A DNA stretch of 64,000 nt from Ruminococcaceae bacterium R-25 (GCA_003149065.1 QGFZ01000002.1:434001-498000), one strand, 5' to 3'. Counted from the stretch's first letter, positions 18,782 to 27,645 are shown. Notes: generated by a model not told the origin, from the sequence alone. Numbers and translations are program-made.

Positions 18782-19513
18782 ATGGCAGACCAGGGCATGA
18801 GATATACGTATGACGGCACTTTCGAAGGATACCTGTGTGCAGTGCTTCAGGCCTTGAGGTCCGGCAAAGTGCCGGCCGCGATAACTGACAGGAGGAATGA
18901 AACAAGGCCCGATCTTGCCGTTAATGTTGCAACGAGCCTTAAGGACGCGGAATATCTTTATTCCACGATATCCGCAAGGAGCAGTGCCGAAGTCCAGCAG
19001 ATGGTGTCAGACTATTTTCTGACGGATTGCGCATCTCTTGAGATCAACCTTTATAAGATGATCTTCTGTTCTCTGAAGTATGGTGCGAAGATCGCCGAAG
19101 ATTATTCGAGCGAACTGATGAGCGGGATCCAAATGGCGATCAGAGACCTGTACAGGGAGGCCCAGTCGATACTGCAGGAACTGGATTTTTATCTTGGCGA
19201 AGAGGCGAGCTGCGCTGTGATTAATCCCAGGAATTCAGTCCTGCCGATAATAAGAAAACCTGTCCTTAAACGCCGTGATATCGATGATCTTTTAGTCTAT
19301 GACAAGAGGCATCATCTGCTCTTGGAGCGCTATTCAGAGCAGAATATGCTCTTGGACATTTCGGATTTTCCGATGCCTGAATTCAAAGATCCCAAAGAGG
19401 CATATGACTTTTTATGGCCTTTTGTAAGGGACAGGCGTTTTGATGTGAGGGTCATTCCCGGGCAGAAAAAAAGCGGCTCTGTGATAGAGCCGCTCTGGTT
19501 AAAAGCTTCTTAA
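18782..19513 (+). CDS. TIGR03915/DUF4130-like DNA metabolism protein
   Basis: 243 residues from the ATG at 18782, preferred because AGGAGG at 18768-18773 sits 8 bases upstream; an ATG at 18746 would add 12 residues and has a weaker site. The N-terminal YTYDGTFEGYLCAVLQAL is typical of the TIGR03915 family, usually encoded beside a radical-SAM DNA repair-like protein; that partner is not adjacent here. The C-terminal part includes YDKRHHLLLERYSEQNMLLDIS. The last codons of the gene overlap a terminator for the opposite strand. Confidence 0.7.
   Translation: MADQGMRYTYDGTFEGYLCAVLQALRSGKVPAAITDRRNETRPDLAVNVATSLKDAEYLYSTISARSSAEVQQMVSDYFLTDCASLEINLYKMIFCSLKYGAKIAEDYSSELMSGIQMAIRDLYREAQSILQELDFYLGEEASCAVINPRNSVLPIIRKPVLKRRDIDDLLVYDKRHHLLLERYSEQNMLLDISDFPMPEFKDPKEAYDFLWPFVRDRRFDVRVIPGQKKSGSVIEPLWLKAS
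19465..19494 (-). terminator. Terminator of the HTH-cupin-ligase gene, inside the 3' coding end of its neighbour
   Basis: On the minus strand, AGCGGCTCTATCAC...GAGCCGCT followed by TTTTTTT. It lies within the coding end of the 18782-19513 gene. Confidence 0.85.
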
Positions 19514-19522
19514 AGGTCCGGA

Positions 19523-21874
19523 TTACTTCTGCTCTTCAGAAGAAGATCTGATAGCCTTTCTCATGATCTTACCGTTGAATGTCTTAGGAAGTTCGTCTAC
19601 GAATTCAACTACTCTGGGGTACTTATAAGGAGCTGTCTTTTCCTTAACGTAGTTCTGGATCTCTTTCTTGAGTTCCTCTGTTCTTTCAGTGCCCTTAACG
19701 AGTGTGATCGTAGCCTTAACAACGATACCTCTTACGCCCTGAGGGTCAGGTACGCCCGTAACTGCGCACTCAAGAACATAAGGAAGCTCCATGATGACAT
19801 TCTCGATCTCGAAGGGTCCGATTCGGTAGCCGGAAGACTTAATGACATCGTCTGTACGTCCGACATACCAGAAGTAACCGTCCTCGTCTGCCCATGCAGT
19901 ATCACCTGTGTGATACCAGCCGTCGTGCCATGCCTCGTTTGTAAGTTCAGGTGCGAGGTAGTACTGGAGGAAGAGTCCCTTCGGATGGTAGTTCTGTGTA
20001 TTGATGCAGATCTCGCCTGTCTCACCGGGCTTGCATACATTGCCGTCGGGATCAAGGATCTTAACGTCGTAGAGCGGGTTGGGCTTACCCATAGAACCGA
20101 TACGGAGCTTAGCGCCGACGAGGTTTGCGATAGCAAGTGTTGTCTCTGTCTGTCCGAAACCTTCCATGAGACGGATACCTGTTGCTGCCATGAAGCGGTT
20201 GAATACCTCAGGGTTCAGAGCTTCGCCTGCAGTAACTGCATACTTGAGGGAAGACAGATCGTACTTGGAGAGGTCTTCCTTGATGAAGAATCTGAACATT
20301 GTCGGAGGTGCGCAGAATGTAGTGATATTGTATTTCTTAAACATGGGGAGGATCTCTTCAGCCTTGAAGCGGTCGAAGTCGAATGTGAAGACAGGTGCTT
20401 CGCAGAGCCACTGACCGTAGAGCTTGCCCCAGAGTGCCTTACCCCAGCCTGTATCAGAGATGGAGAAGTGGAGTCCGTTAGGATCGACGTTCTGCCAGTA
20501 CTTGGCTGTCGTGATGTGGCCGATAGCATACATGTAGGAATGCAGAGCCATCTTAGGATAGCCTGTTGTACCTGATGTGAAGAACATTACCATCGGATCG
20601 TAGCCGCATGCATAGTCAGCAGGACGCTCGAATACGTCAGAGCAGTTCTTGAACTCTTCATTGAAGTCGTGCCAGCCGGGTCTTGAACCGTTGCAGAGGA
20701 CCAGTGTCTCAACGCCGCAAACCTTTGCAGCCTTCTCGCACTCGTCGGCAGCATCGTCATCTGATGTGCAGAATACAGCCTTAACGCCAGCTGCGTTGAA
20801 GCGGTACTCGTAGTCGTGGTCACGGAGAAGGTGTGTAGCAGGGATAGCTACGGCGCCAAGCTTTTCCAAGCCCATCATGGCGAACCAGAACTGGTAGTGA
20901 CGCTTTAAGACGAGGACAACCTTGTCGCCCTTGCCGATGCCCAAAGACTTGAAGTAGTTCGCTGTCATGTTGGAATACTTCTTGATGTCTCCGAATGTGA
21001 ATCTCTTCTCTGTTACGCAGTCTTTTGCGACCCAGAGCATAGCGAGCTTGTTGGGGTTCTTGTCAGCGATGACGTCTACGCAGTCGAATGCGAAGTTGAA
21101 CTTCTTGCATGCGGGAACGTTAACGTCAACATCTACCAATGTGCCGTTCTCATCGAGAATACCGTTGAGATAGTGTGTGTAAACAGCATCTTCAAGGTTA
21201 GCTGCGTCAACGTTTGTAACGTTGTCTGTACGCATCTCTTCTGAGTTGTAAGGTGTGGTGTAGTTCTCACCCTTGCCCCATGCCTCAGGGTTTAAGATGA
21301 TCGCATAGAATACGCAGTCCTCACCGCCCAGAGCGAACTCGCCGTGGGGCTGTGTGGAGTCGAAGTAGATGCAGTCGCCTTCGTGGAGCACTTCGGAGGA
21401 ATCACCGATGATGACCTTCAACGTACCCTTAACGACGATGTTCATTTCCTGATAGTTATGTGAAACGAGGTGATACGGAGGATTCAAAGCCTCTTCAGAA
21501 TAAGGAACTACGACGCGGAAGGGTTCGCAGAGCTTGTTCTTGAATCTTGATGCAAGACGCTGGTACTTATAACCTGTACGTCTTGTGATAGGGCTGCCCT
21601 GGCCGTTTCTTGTTATTGCATACTCTGTAAGTGCAGGGGAGGAACCTTCCATGATGTCGGAGATCTCGACGCCTGCGAGGTTTGCGAATTTATAAATGAA
21701 AGTAAAGTTGAAGTCTTGGGTGCCTTCTTCAAACTTAAGATATTCCTCAGTGGAAATATCAAGCTTGGAGGCTACTTCCTCAGGTGTCAGACCCATGTCG
21801 AGTCTCAGGCCGTGAACTCTGTCGGCAACTTCTGCGAGTCTTAGCTCAACGTTGCTGTTGTTTGCTGTTGACAT
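19523..21874 (-). CDS. HTH-cupin-AMP-dependent acyl-CoA ligase fusion
   Basis: 783 residues from the ATG at 21874, which has AAAAGGAGAA upstream. Residues about 10-70 are an XRE-like helix-turn-helix (MGLTPEEVASKLDIS, GVEISDIM), 105-190 a cupin_2 barrel (VVKGTLKVIIGD, HEGDCIYFDSTQPHGEF), and 210-780 an AMP-binding ligase resembling medium-chain or benzoate-CoA ligases: FFTSGTTGYPKMALHS near residue 431, YHTGDTAWADEDG, and NGKIMRKAIR with the C-terminal catalytic Lys. It activates a carboxylic acid with ATP and CoA. A T-box leader precedes it. The HTH-cupin part may sense the acid or act as a regulator (inference). Confidence 0.85.
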   Translation of the reverse strand: MSTANNSNVELRLAEVADRVHGLRLDMGLTPEEVASKLDISTEEYLKFEEGTQDFNFTFIYKFANLAGVEISDIMEGSSPALTEYAITRNGQGSPITRRTGYKYQRLASRFKNKLCEPFRVVVPYSEEALNPPYHLVSHNYQEMNIVVKGTLKVIIGDSSEVLHEGDCIYFDSTQPHGEFALGGEDCVFYAIILNPEAWGKGENYTTPYNSEEMRTDNVTNVDAANLEDAVYTHYLNGILDENGTLVDVDVNVPACKKFNFAFDCVDVIADKNPNKLAMLWVAKDCVTEKRFTFGDIKKYSNMTANYFKSLGIGKGDKVVLVLKRHYQFWFAMMGLEKLGAVAIPATHLLRDHDYEYRFNAAGVKAVFCTSDDDAADECEKAAKVCGVETLVLCNGSRPGWHDFNEEFKNCSDVFERPADYACGYDPMVMFFTSGTTGYPKMALHSYMYAIGHITTAKYWQNVDPNGLHFSISDTGWGKALWGKLYGQWLCEAPVFTFDFDRFKAEEILPMFKKYNITTFCAPPTMFRFFIKEDLSKYDLSSLKYAVTAGEALNPEVFNRFMAATGIRLMEGFGQTETTLAIANLVGAKLRIGSMGKPNPLYDVKILDPDGNVCKPGETGEICINTQNYHPKGLFLQYYLAPELTNEAWHDGWYHTGDTAWADEDGYFWYVGRTDDVIKSSGYRIGPFEIENVIMELPYVLECAVTGVPDPQGVRGIVVKATITLVKGTERTEELKKEIQNYVKEKTAPYKYPRVVEFVDELPKTFNGKIMRKAIRSSSEEQK

Positions 21875-21912
21875 AACTTTTTCTCCTTTTCTGTCAATCT
21901 GTCTTGTCTGTT

Positions 21913-22233
21913 CCTTGTTGGGGCAAAAAAAAAGCCCCAACATCCTACTTGGACATTGAGACGAATATAAATCCGCGGTACCACTCAATTTGCAAACACG
22001 TTTGTTTGCCACTTACGAAGTCTAACAACTCCTTTGCATTAACGCAGCATCACGGGCACTGTCTACTAGGGATGATCCTTTTCGGAATGCCGGCTCGGAA
22101 GGGATAGCTTGATGCAAATATCGTCACGTGCCTCTCAGCAAATAGCACTTCTCTGTATTGAACGATTCTCTGCGGCTTTCTTCGTCACAGCCTTTAGAGT
22201 TATTCAATTGTTCGCATTTCATAGCCGAAATGT
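21913..22233 (-). promoter_or_regulatory. T-box leader (tRNA-sensing riboswitch) upstream of the acyl-CoA ligase
   Basis: Read on the minus strand: an upper Stem I helix (ATCGT/ACGAT and GTGC/GCAC) with an ACAGAGAA bulge and a distal TTTGCTGAGAG loop, then the T-box AGTGGTACCGCGG (plus-strand 21973-21985) inside the antiterminator arms ATTGAG and CTCAAT, and then CCAA/TTGG with nine T residues as terminator. The specifier cannot be fixed; ATC (Ile), followed by A, is the best-placed candidate (weak). T-boxes bind uncharged tRNA and allow read-through on amino acid shortage. Confidence 0.85.
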
Positions 22234-22239
22234 GACATA

Positions 22240-22269
22240 AGAATATATCTGCGTTACAGAAAAGTCAAC
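22240..22269 (-). promoter_or_regulatory. Promoter of the T-box leader
   Basis: On the minus strand TTGACT (22269-22264), 18-base spacer, TATTCT (22245-22240). Transcription would start near 22233. Confidence 0.6.
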
Positions 22270-22289
22270 AATCATTTTAAATTAGTTTT

Positions 22290-22318
22290 TGCACGTACCT
22301 TAATAAGAGTGTAAAATA
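22290..22318 (+). promoter_or_regulatory. Promoter of the SDR-repeat gene
   Basis: TTGCAC, 17-base spacer, TAAAAT. The leader to ATG 22439 is about 115 bases; it contains nothing recognised. Confidence 0.65.
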
Positions 22319-22438
22319 TACTTATCTTTTTATTATCCGATTTTATGCAATTTGACATATTTTCGGATAATGAATCAGAACGCACATCTAAGACCTTGCA
22401 TTGAACGAACAGCAAACAGTTAGCCGAGGAGAAATATT

Positions 22439-24799
22439 ATGGCGGTTAAATATCTTGTATCAGGCGGCGAAGGCGCATTAGGAAAAACTGTAATCAGTAT
22501 GCTTCTCCAGCGTGGAGAAAAAGTCAGAATCCTCATGAGCGAGCTCTCTGATACCAGGATCTATCGTAACAATCCGAACATCGAGATCTGCTACGGTATT
22601 TCCACTGACAAGGATTCCATGATCGAATTCTTCGATCTCGACGATCCCAGATCTGCAGTTCTTTTCCACACAGATGAGTATGTATCACTTTCTGATTCCA
22701 CTAATCTCACGATGAGAAGAGTTAATGTAATCGGCGCTGAAAACATCGTCGATATGTGCCTTAAGCGTAAGGTCGGCAAGCTCGTTTACTTAAGCTCTGC
22801 CTATGCTCTTAATCCTGAGGTCAAGGGTGAAGATATCACGATCCATTTCGACCGTAACAAGGTTGAAGGTGAGTATGCCAAGTCCAAAGCAGAAGCAGCA
22901 GCTTATGTCATGGAGAAGGTATCACTCAACAGACTCAATGCGGTTATGGTACTGCCTACATTCATCATCGGCCCCGGCTATTCCGAAGACTATGAGATCA
23001 ACAAGGTATTGAACAGTTATCTCAACAACGGAACGATCCCTCCGAAGGAAGGCGGACGCGCATTCGTCGACGTAAGAGATGTTGCTAACGCAATGCTTAC
23101 ATTGGCTGACAAGGGCGAGCCCGGCGCAGGTTATATCGTAACAGGCGACTATAAGACATCCAGCGAATTCTTCAAGGATGTTAACGAGATCAGCGGCAAC
23201 GATGCACCTGTAAAGACAGCATCAAAGCTCATCATGAGCAAGTCACTCGCTAAGCTCGTTGATTTCTACTACAAGATAACTCACAAGGAGAATCCGAAGG
23301 AAGCTTATACTCTCTTCAGCGATAATCCGGACGCACGTTTCGAAGATAACAGCAAGGGCATCCTGCCTGAGACAACCATCAGCTTTAAGGATTCGCTTAA
23401 AGACACCATCGAAGGCGCGCAGCATGGCGGAGTTCAGGCTGCAGCTGCCGCACAGACAACAACAGAAAGAAAGACATCTGCTGATGCTATGGATGCAAGA
23501 CTTAAGCAGCAGCAGAACGTTACTTCAAAAGCTCATGCCGTTTCAACCAGTGCCGAAACACCCATGAGACCTGCCCACACGAGACTCGCCCAGGCTGCAG
23601 CTGCAAAGGTTGCCGCAAGAGCCGCTGAAGCAGAGAAGGAAGAGAACAAGTCAATAAGCCCTCTGTCGACTCTGAAAGATCCTGATGAAAAACTCACTTC
23701 TGATGAAGACGAGCCTAAGCTCAACAGCGAGACAACTTTCAGATTCGGAGGTGCTCCCACAAAGTTTACGAAAGTTGAGACTCCCGCTCCTGAAAAGCCG
23801 AAGTCCATCATCCCGCAGGCAGGATCCAAGCCGGAAGCTCCCAAGGCTCCCGAAGTTAAGGCTGAACCTGCAAAATCGATAATCCCGCCCGCAGCTCCCA
23901 AGTCAGAGCCTGAAAAGCCGATAATTCCTTCTCAGGTTCCGAAGGCAGCACCTTCACCGGCTACAAAGACTGAGCCTATCAATTCTGCATTCAAGGCACC
24001 GGAACCTAAGGCGAAGGCAGCACCTTCTGCAGGTTTCCCGAGAGCAGGCGGATTTGCAAGGCCTACAACTCCTGCAGCTCCGGCAGCATCTGCTCCTAAG
24101 GCGGAGCCTGCACCGGCTACAAAGACTGAGCCCATCAATTCCGCATTCAAGGCACCGGAACCTAAGGAAAAGCCGGCACCTTCCGCTGGATTCCCGAGAG
24201 CAGGCGGATTTGCAAGACCTACAACACCTGCAGCTAATGCTGCTCCTAAGACAGAACCTGTAAAGCCTATTAATTCAGCATTCAAGGCACCCGAACCGGA
24301 AAAGAAGGCTGCTCCTGCAACTTCAGGATTCCCCAGACCGTCTGCAACTCCTTCAGCAGGAATTCCGAGACCTTCTGCTGCACCTTCAGCAGGTGTTTCA
24401 AGACCTACAGGCGCACCCACTGGTTCTACAGGATCTTCAGGATTTGGCGGAAGCACATTAGGAAATTCTTCAGTGAACTTCCCGAGTCCTGCAGCAGCAC
24501 CTTCGGCAGCTACAAAGACAGAACCCATCAATTCAGCATTTAAGGCACCCGGCGCAAGCGCAGCTTCTGATCCTAAGCCTTTCAAGTCTTCCGGAAATCC
24601 CACTTTCGGACAGCCTAAGGAAGAACCTGCAAAGCCTTCATTCGGAAGTCAGGCATCCGGCGCTTCTGCTTTTGCAAACGAACCTTCGGTTGATGATCTT
24701 TTCAACGATCTCGAAAAGGAGATAGAGAGCTACGGTTCTTCTGACGGACCTGTTGTTCCGCCCGGAATCTTTGCTCCTCCGCCGAAGCCGGGTCAGTGA
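22439..24799 (+). CDS. NAD(P)-binding SDR/epimerase fused to a long Pro/Ala repeat tail
   Basis: 786 residues. Residues 1 to about 310 are an extended SDR: VSGGEGALGKTVISML is the GxxGxxG-type cofactor site, VYLSSAYAL gives the Ser, and YAKSK the YxxxK pair. From about residue 335 the protein is low-complexity, rich in Pro, Ala, Lys, Glu. It includes three exact copies of KTEPINSAFKAP plus a variant, and several SAGFPRAGGFARP units, then an acidic C-terminus (SVDDLFNDLEKEIESYG). No signal peptide or TM. Substrate unknown; the tail may be a disordered scaffold (inference). maf overlaps the stop. Confidence 0.8.
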   Translation: MAVKYLVSGGEGALGKTVISMLLQRGEKVRILMSELSDTRIYRNNPNIEICYGISTDKDSMIEFFDLDDPRSAVLFHTDEYVSLSDSTNLTMRRVNVIGAENIVDMCLKRKVGKLVYLSSAYALNPEVKGEDITIHFDRNKVEGEYAKSKAEAAAYVMEKVSLNRLNAVMVLPTFIIGPGYSEDYEINKVLNSYLNNGTIPPKEGGRAFVDVRDVANAMLTLADKGEPGAGYIVTGDYKTSSEFFKDVNEISGNDAPVKTASKLIMSKSLAKLVDFYYKITHKENPKEAYTLFSDNPDARFEDNSKGILPETTISFKDSLKDTIEGAQHGGVQAAAAAQTTTERKTSADAMDARLKQQQNVTSKAHAVSTSAETPMRPAHTRLAQAAAAKVAARAAEAEKEENKSISPLSTLKDPDEKLTSDEDEPKLNSETTFRFGGAPTKFTKVETPAPEKPKSIIPQAGSKPEAPKAPEVKAEPAKSIIPPAAPKSEPEKPIIPSQVPKAAPSPATKTEPINSAFKAPEPKAKAAPSAGFPRAGGFARPTTPAAPAASAPKAEPAPATKTEPINSAFKAPEPKEKPAPSAGFPRAGGFARPTTPAANAAPKTEPVKPINSAFKAPEPEKKAAPATSGFPRPSATPSAGIPRPSAAPSAGVSRPTGAPTGSTGSSGFGGSTLGNSSVNFPSPAAAPSAATKTEPINSAFKAPGASAASDPKPFKSSGNPTFGQPKEEPAKPSFGSQASGASAFANEPSVDDLFNDLEKEIESYGSSDGPVVPPGIFAPPPKPGQ

Positions 24800-25428
24800 T
24801 GAATACTGTGGATTCTTTCAAGAATAACAAGAGAATAATCCTAGCAAGCGCGTCTCCCAGGAGGCGCGAATTGCTGTCTTTGGTTACCGATAATTTCGAA
24901 GTCCTGACAGCTGATGTCGATGAAAGAGCAGCAGAGATAAAGATGGAAGAAGACGGGGTTCCGGCCCTTAGAGTCAGCGAGCATCTTGCCGAGATAAAGG
25001 CAAAGGCTGTTTACGACACTTTAACTGAAGAAGAGAAAGAAAACTCTATAGTGATCGGCGCCGATACTTCGGTCATTCTGGACAACATCATTTTCGGAAA
25101 ACCTGCAGACAGGGAAGAGGCGGTAAACATGTTATCGCTCCTTTCAGGTCACACGCATGTGGTCGCGACCGGAGTGTGTGTTTTCGCAGGTCAGGAAAAG
25201 CTCGTATTTACCGAAGAAACACTAGTTGAATTCAACGAATTGGACGACTACCAGAAGGCCCTTATCGAAGCTTATATCGACACGGGATCGCCTTTCGATA
25301 AGGCCGGCGGATACGGCATTCAGGATATGGGCGCGCTCCTGGTCAAAGGCATCGACGGAGACTATGCGAACGTCGTCGGATTCCCCGTCTCAAGACTGGC
25401 AAGAGAACTATCAAACATGGTAAAATAA
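24799..25428 (+). CDS. maf: Maf-like nucleoside triphosphate pyrophosphatase
   Basis: 209 residues. LASASPRRRELL at the N-terminus is the Maf signature, with GADTSVIL and the KAGGYGIQ motif further on. Maf proteins hydrolyse non-canonical or canonical dTTP/UTP to the monophosphate and are linked to septum inhibition in Bacillus. The ATG at 24799 overlaps the previous stop by one base (TGATG), so translation is coupled to the SDR gene. Confidence 0.9.
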   Translation: MNTVDSFKNNKRIILASASPRRRELLSLVTDNFEVLTADVDERAAEIKMEEDGVPALRVSEHLAEIKAKAVYDTLTEEEKENSIVIGADTSVILDNIIFGKPADREEAVNMLSLLSGHTHVVATGVCVFAGQEKLVFTEETLVEFNELDDYQKALIEAYIDTGSPFDKAGGYGIQDMGALLVKGIDGDYANVVGFPVSRLARELSNMVK

Positions 25429-25467
25429 TCGTTGGAATAAAAGGGATTCCAAGGAGGAATACTTAAA

Positions 25468-25866
25468 ATGTTTGGGATAGGATTAGGTAATTTAGTTAGG
25501 ATAGGCTTCAGAGTAAGCGATCATATTCTTAAGCAGCAGGAGATAGAGCGCGCAAGGACAGCATCCGAGAAAGCTCGTCTCCAGGCTGAAGCTTCCAGAG
25601 AAAAGGCCATCGAAGAAAACGCAAGACACAGAAGAACACAGCTCGAAGACGAGATCGCACGTGCGAGCGTTGCTGTCGAGTGCCCTAACTGCGGTTCAAC
25701 AGGCAACCGTATCAGAAAGGGTTCTACAGGATTTTGCCAGTTCTGCGGAACGGCGATCCAGATAAGCGAGAGCGGCATTGCCTACATTGCAGATCCGATC
25801 GAAAAGGCCAAGGCTCTGGTCGCAGAAGAAATTAAGCAAAAGAGCGGGGTTAAGGATAATGACTAA
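25468..25866 (+). CDS. Coiled-coil zinc-ribbon protein
   Basis: 132 residues. Residues about 20-70 are rich in Glu, Arg, Lys and Ala and are predicted to form a coiled coil; then a zinc ribbon CPNCGSTGNRIRKGSTGFCQFCG with two CxxC pairs. No TM or signal peptide, so cytosolic or peripheral. It overlaps the next membrane protein gene by 8 bases (ATGACTAA), which suggests that the two products act together. Function unknown. Confidence 0.65.
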   Translation: MFGIGLGNLVRIGFRVSDHILKQQEIERARTASEKARLQAEASREKAIEENARHRRTQLEDEIARASVAVECPNCGSTGNRIRKGSTGFCQFCGTAIQISESGIAYIADPIEKAKALVAEEIKQKSGVKDND

Positions 25867-26449
25867 GACCAGCAAGAGCGGCGGAACCGCGGGCAACATA
25901 TTCGGATTGATCGGCATCTATATATTGATCTATATTGTCTGCTCGGTAATGTTTGTAGGCTTATTCCATACAGGACTTTTAAAGAATATGGAAGTCCTCA
26001 TGTACAGAGGAATAGCATTCATCGTTATAACAGGTGTCGTTGCAGCTGTCGTCATGGGCGTTATCAGAAAGTTCTGGGGTTTTATAACCATCAGGGACAT
26101 CATTATGATGTTCGTTATTTTCTGCTGCGTAAATACAGTTTTGTTTGTACTCGTTCCGGTTACCGTTGAGCGTTCTGTATCGGTATTCATGTTGAGCTAC
26201 ATGGAAGAGAACTCCGACCAGACCTTCACCCAGGAATCCGTCGGCGAAGTATTCACTTCAAAGTATGTTACGGATTACGGCGCATTCGAAAAGCGTTTCA
26301 ACGAGCAGGTCGAGACAGGCACCATCAAGCAGAATCCTGACGGCACTTACTCGATCACTGAGAGCGGCAAGCTCATCGTTAATGCATTCAGGAAAGTGGC
26401 CGAGTGGTTTGATACCGACAGGCGTCTGGTATATCCGAACGAGAATTAG
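25859..26449 (+). CDS. Membrane protein, partner of the zinc-ribbon protein
   Basis: 196 residues from the ATG at 25859, overlapping the previous stop. Three hydrophobic segments in the first 120 residues (around GLIGIYILIYIVCSVMFVGL, IAFIVITGVVAAVVMG and MMFVIFCCVNTVLFVLVPV), followed by a soluble, mostly acidic C-terminal part of about 80 residues (EENSDQTFTQESVGEVFTS). Orientation and function are not clear. Translational coupling with the zinc-ribbon gene is the only functional clue. Confidence 0.65.
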   Translation: MTKTSKSGGTAGNIFGLIGIYILIYIVCSVMFVGLFHTGLLKNMEVLMYRGIAFIVITGVVAAVVMGVIRKFWGFITIRDIIMMFVIFCCVNTVLFVLVPVTVERSVSVFMLSYMEENSDQTFTQESVGEVFTSKYVTDYGAFEKRFNEQVETGTIKQNPDGTYSITESGKLIVNAFRKVAEWFDTDRRLVYPNEN

Positions 26450-26471
26450 TTTTGGTTTGAATCTGATCTTT

Positions 26472-26500
26472 AAAGGCATCCTTTAAGGGTGCCTTTTTCT
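26472..26500 (+). terminator. Terminator with AAAGGCA hairpin
   Basis: AAAGGCATCC and GGGTGCCTTT arms around TTTAA, followed by T. A near-identical hairpin lies at 27618. Confidence 0.85.
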
Positions 26501-26550
26501 TTGGCGCGAAAATGTGGCAATTTCTGAAAATGAATAAAATTATATTGAAT

Positions 26551-26594
26551 TGCAATAAAATTTTATTGCATTACAAAATTGAGCGTGCTATGAT
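26551..26594 (+). promoter_or_regulatory. Promoter with a perfect 20-bp palindromic operator
   Basis: TGCAATAAAATTTTATTGCA (26551-26570) is a perfect palindrome. It overlaps the -35 element TTGCAT (26566-26571); after a 17-base spacer comes TATGAT (26589-26594). The position fits repressor binding. The regulator is not identified. Confidence 0.7.
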
Positions 26595-26622
26595 AACGGC
26601 ACATATGGGAGGAAAGAAAAAG

Positions 26623-27438
26623 ATGACACATATTAAACCGATAAAGAAGATAAAGATCTTGGCAGCTACTGCAGCGCTTTCAGTATCGTTCCTTTTTTCC
26701 GGCTGTTCTGAAATTATGGAGTATTTTGCCAAGGTACCTGAAATGCAGCCCAATGCCCAGTCTTTTAAGATGTACGATTCAGATCAGATGAACTCCATGC
26801 TGATCGACGTAAACGGCAGGACATATGCACCTTACGGCGTGGTTAAGATGTCAATGTCAAAGAGTTCGCTTAAGGAATGCATTGGCTATGTTAATGACAA
26901 TAAGGACTCGAGACTTTATACGCTGAATGAGGATCCTTTCGATAACTACCTTATACAAAAGAGTGTTAGAGGCTTTATGGATCCTGATACATTCTGGCGC
27001 GATATCTCGACCATCGAAGATGAAGTATTAACACCGGAATATATTGATCCTCTTAACTATGAGGAATGGGCCAAGTCCGGCTGCTATTCTGAAATGAAAG
27101 AGTTCAATGTAGACATCCTTTTGGACGCTGACGACGTATATGAGCTCTCGATGGACTATAAGGTCAACGGCGAAGACTGCGGTACAAGCGGAGTCAGGAA
27201 TGCCAATAAGACTGAGCTTAAGAAAGGCGATATCTACGACATGTCGATAGCTGAGATATCTATTTACGGAAAGTTCGATAAGGACGGACCTCTTGATGTC
27301 GAATGCCATTTCCACGTTGAGACTATGAGCGGCGAAATGCACGATCTGGAATATGTATTTAAAGACACGGTCGAGTTCGGAGACATGATCTCACTGACTC
27401 TGACAGGAAACGCACAAGACGGTTACACACTTAAATAA
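26623..27438 (+). CDS. Lipoprotein of unknown function
   Basis: 271 residues from ATG 26623 with GGGAGGAAA upstream. Signal peptide MTHIKPIKKIKILAATAALS with lipobox FSGC. The mature domain is unlike the other lipoproteins of the window; it is rich in Asp, Tyr and Met and contains two Cys beyond the lipobox (KECIGYVND, GEDCGTSG) which might pair outside the cell. It is controlled by the palindromic promoter upstream and followed 8 bases later by a small membrane protein gene. Substrate or function not recognised. Confidence 0.7.
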   Translation: MTHIKPIKKIKILAATAALSVSFLFSGCSEIMEYFAKVPEMQPNAQSFKMYDSDQMNSMLIDVNGRTYAPYGVVKMSMSKSSLKECIGYVNDNKDSRLYTLNEDPFDNYLIQKSVRGFMDPDTFWRDISTIEDEVLTPEYIDPLNYEEWAKSGCYSEMKEFNVDILLDADDVYELSMDYKVNGEDCGTSGVRNANKTELKKGDIYDMSIAEISIYGKFDKDGPLDVECHFHVETMSGEMHDLEYVFKDTVEFGDMISLTLTGNAQDGYTLK

Positions 27439-27446
27439 GAGATCGT

Positions 27447-27605
27447 ATGGGTTTTATAGTTCTTGGAATTCTGATCTTTGTAGCGATAATCGCATTTAAA
27501 AAGAAGATGTGGTTTCTCTTTGGCTTCATTTGTTTGCTGTTTTTGTTGGGACTTTTAGGTTTTGCTTATCTGGTCCATTTTGCAAACACTTTCAGCTTAC
27601 CCTGA
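27447..27605 (+). CDS. Small membrane protein, 52 residues
   Basis: ATG at 27447, stop at 27603. MGFIVLGILIFVAIIAFKKK is a first membrane segment, then WFLFGFICLLFLLGLLGFAY is a second; a short tail LVHFANTFSLP ends it. It lies 8 bases after the lipoprotein and before a terminator, so it shares its transcript. No clear ribosome site, translation may depend on the upstream gene. A two-TM hairpin of unknown function. Confidence 0.55.
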   Translation: MGFIVLGILIFVAIIAFKKKMWFLFGFICLLFLLGLLGFAYLVHFANTFSLP

Positions 27606-27617
27606 CCATAAATACAA

Positions 27618-27645
27618 GAGGCATCCTTAGAGGGTGCCTTTTTCA
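27618..27645 (+). terminator. Terminator with AGAGGCA hairpin
   Basis: GAGGCATCC and GGGTGCCTTTTT around TTAGA; similar to the terminator at 26472. Confidence 0.85.

Noticed and set aside
23932-24603. 223-codon Gly/Ala/Leu-rich minus-strand frame
   Set aside because: Shadow of the repeat tail of the SDR gene.
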